Under the pieces are notes generated by a model. It was given only the letters and a program-made list of their open reading frames with translations, had not been told where the DNA came from and ran no database searches. Made by a program: the position numbers and the translations under genes. A stretch of 64,000 nucleotides of DNA from Segatella copri (GTDB lineage Bacteria > Bacteroidota > Bacteroidia > Bacteroidales > Bacteroidaceae): positions 56,154 to 120,153 of the forward strand of contig NZ_VZAD01000076.1 of assembly GCF_009495355.1 (NCBI RefSeq). The letters run 5' to 3'. This document shows positions 63,497 through 64,000 of the stretch, one piece after another (position 1 is the stretch's first letter; each line of letters opens with the position of its first letter).

Positions 63497-63841
63497 ATGA
63501 ACTATGATCGGGAGATTCTTGCTGTGCTGACTCAGGCAGGAGAGCAGGGTCTCAAATTGGAACATATAGTACGGCACGTGTACAATGCCTGTAATTCAAT
63601 GTTTACTCCGTTGAATTACAAGGATGTCTATGCTTATGTGTCGCAGTATTTGATGAAGAACAGTAAGATGCAGGGTTCGTGTGTTCAGAAGACTGGTTAC
63701 GGTGTGTATCGGCTTAATCTTGCCACGACAGAGGCGCAGCAGCTCATGTTGCAGTTTGGCAGTCATCCTGTACAGGAAGAGGTGTCAGAGAAGGGCTCTG
63801 TTGACTCTTCGCTTTCTCTCTTCGGAGATGATGATTTTTAG
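63497..63841 (+). CDS. Small winged-helix-like protein of unknown function
   Basis: 114 residues from ATG 63497; upstream in-frame codons run through the preceding terminator. EILAVLTQAGEQGLKLEHIV, DVYAYVSQYLMKNSKM and QKTGYGVYRLNL give the helix-helix-helix-wing pattern of a HARE-HTH or similar domain (about residues 5-75). The C-terminal ~35 residues are acidic and Ser-rich (LSLFGDDDF). I do not recognise a named family. No promoter was found; a hairpin follows. Confidence 0.75.
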   Translation: MNYDREILAVLTQAGEQGLKLEHIVRHVYNACNSMFTPLNYKDVYAYVSQYLMKNSKMQGSCVQKTGYGVYRLNLATTEAQQLMLQFGSHPVQEEVSEKGSVDSSLSLFGDDDF

Positions 63842-63850
63842 AAGGATATG

Positions 63851-63876
63851 GCATTGCTCATCAAGGCAATGCTTTT
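63851..63876 (+). terminator. Hairpin after the small winged-helix gene
   Basis: GCATTGC (63851-63857) / GCAATGC (63866-63872), then TTTT. Confidence 0.6.
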
Positions 63877-63927
63877 GGCTCAGCCGATAAACCAGGGGGA
63901 AGATTCTTTTATTCCACAGAAAATTTA

Positions 63928-63935
63928 TACCTTTG
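63928..63935 (+). promoter_or_regulatory. -7 element just before the edge gene
   Basis: TACCTTTG ends 4 nt before the ATG at 63940, so the transcript would be leaderless or nearly so. Confidence 0.55.
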
Positions 63936-63939
63936 TGCC

Positions 63940-64000
63940 ATGAATAATCAAGGACTATTATCATTGGCACAGTTGATACTGCCATCAGAGATACTTTCAA
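63940..64000 (+). CDS. Start of a gene cut by the window edge, probably a transposase
   Basis: Twenty codons are visible: MNNQGLLSLAQLILPSEILS. The LLSLAQLILPSEIL pattern resembles the N-terminal region of Bacteroidota ISAon1-type transposases, as I recall them. The rest lies outside the window. No terminal inverted repeat could be recognised in the 98 nt between the preceding gene and this ATG. Low confidence in the product, good confidence that a gene starts here. Confidence 0.45.
   Translation, partial: MNNQGLLSLAQLILPSEILS

Overview
The window reads as chromosomal DNA of a Bacteroidales bacterium, most likely a gut Prevotellaceae member close to Prevotella/Segatella copri. Grounds are promoters of the Bacteroidota form (TTTG, about 20 bp, TAnnTTTG), a type IX secretion plug protein with sorting-type C-termini, Bacteroidota families (PCMD, DUF4296, NUDIX-type AraR, class III FBPase, GrpE/DnaJ pair), and lipoproteins with acidic residues after the lipobox Cys. 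No rRNA, CRISPR array or prophage is visible. Identification is from reading the sequence only.

Layout. 1-10013 (+): end of gyrA, a TPR protein, ileS, a cysteine-less DksA-like protein, lspA with an overlapping DUF4296 lipoprotein, a small protein, nadC. 10149-13245 (+): secreted C69 dipeptidase and a lipoprotein serpin. 13354-13540: tRNA-Ser(GCU) and tRNA-Glu(CUC). 13589-24416 (-): class III fructose bisphosphatase, a four-gene cell-surface cluster (PCMD proteins, a beta-barrel, a lipoprotein), a repeat-rich 615-base gap, rpsA, a secreted endonuclease I. 24663-33123 (-): pentose and hexose genes (rpiB, tkt, araD, a NUDIX regulator, galK, a sugar MFS transporter, galM); the tail of a lost gene sits just behind araD. 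33243-38123 (-): folC, dnaJ, grpE, a YbiT-like ABC-F ATPase. 38301-44937: RluA-type pseudouridine synthase, a 49-residue membrane protein, an EamA transporter, truA, dapA, an AraC regulator, uxaC. 45503-49846: a sugar aminotransferase, the type IX plug protein, a DUF711/ACT pair. 50027-56253 (+): a complete tripartite heavy-metal efflux operon. 56442-60947 (+): galE, then an envelope gene group (mini sorting-domain protein, L,D-transpeptidase, ECF sigma factor, membrane protein, periplasmic protein). 61139-64000 (+): aspS, two small winged-helix-type proteins, and the start of a probable transposase cut by the window edge.

The genes are mostly housekeeping. The unusual material is in altered active sites of otherwise familiar enzymes (GIHH-type IleRS, an ABC-F with one coherently degenerate ATP site, a DksA-like protein without zinc ligands, a NUDIX protein without its catalytic box), in small envelope proteins, and above all in the intergenic DNA. 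The gaps hold a dispersed MITE-like repeat of about 90-150 bp in at least three copies, arrays of 21-22 bp palindromic units, and a recurrent TATATATAATAAGG motif. No complete novel defence or biosynthetic system is evident; the best candidates for something undescribed are the repeat families, the surface cluster at 15806-20231 and the envelope group at 57592-60947.
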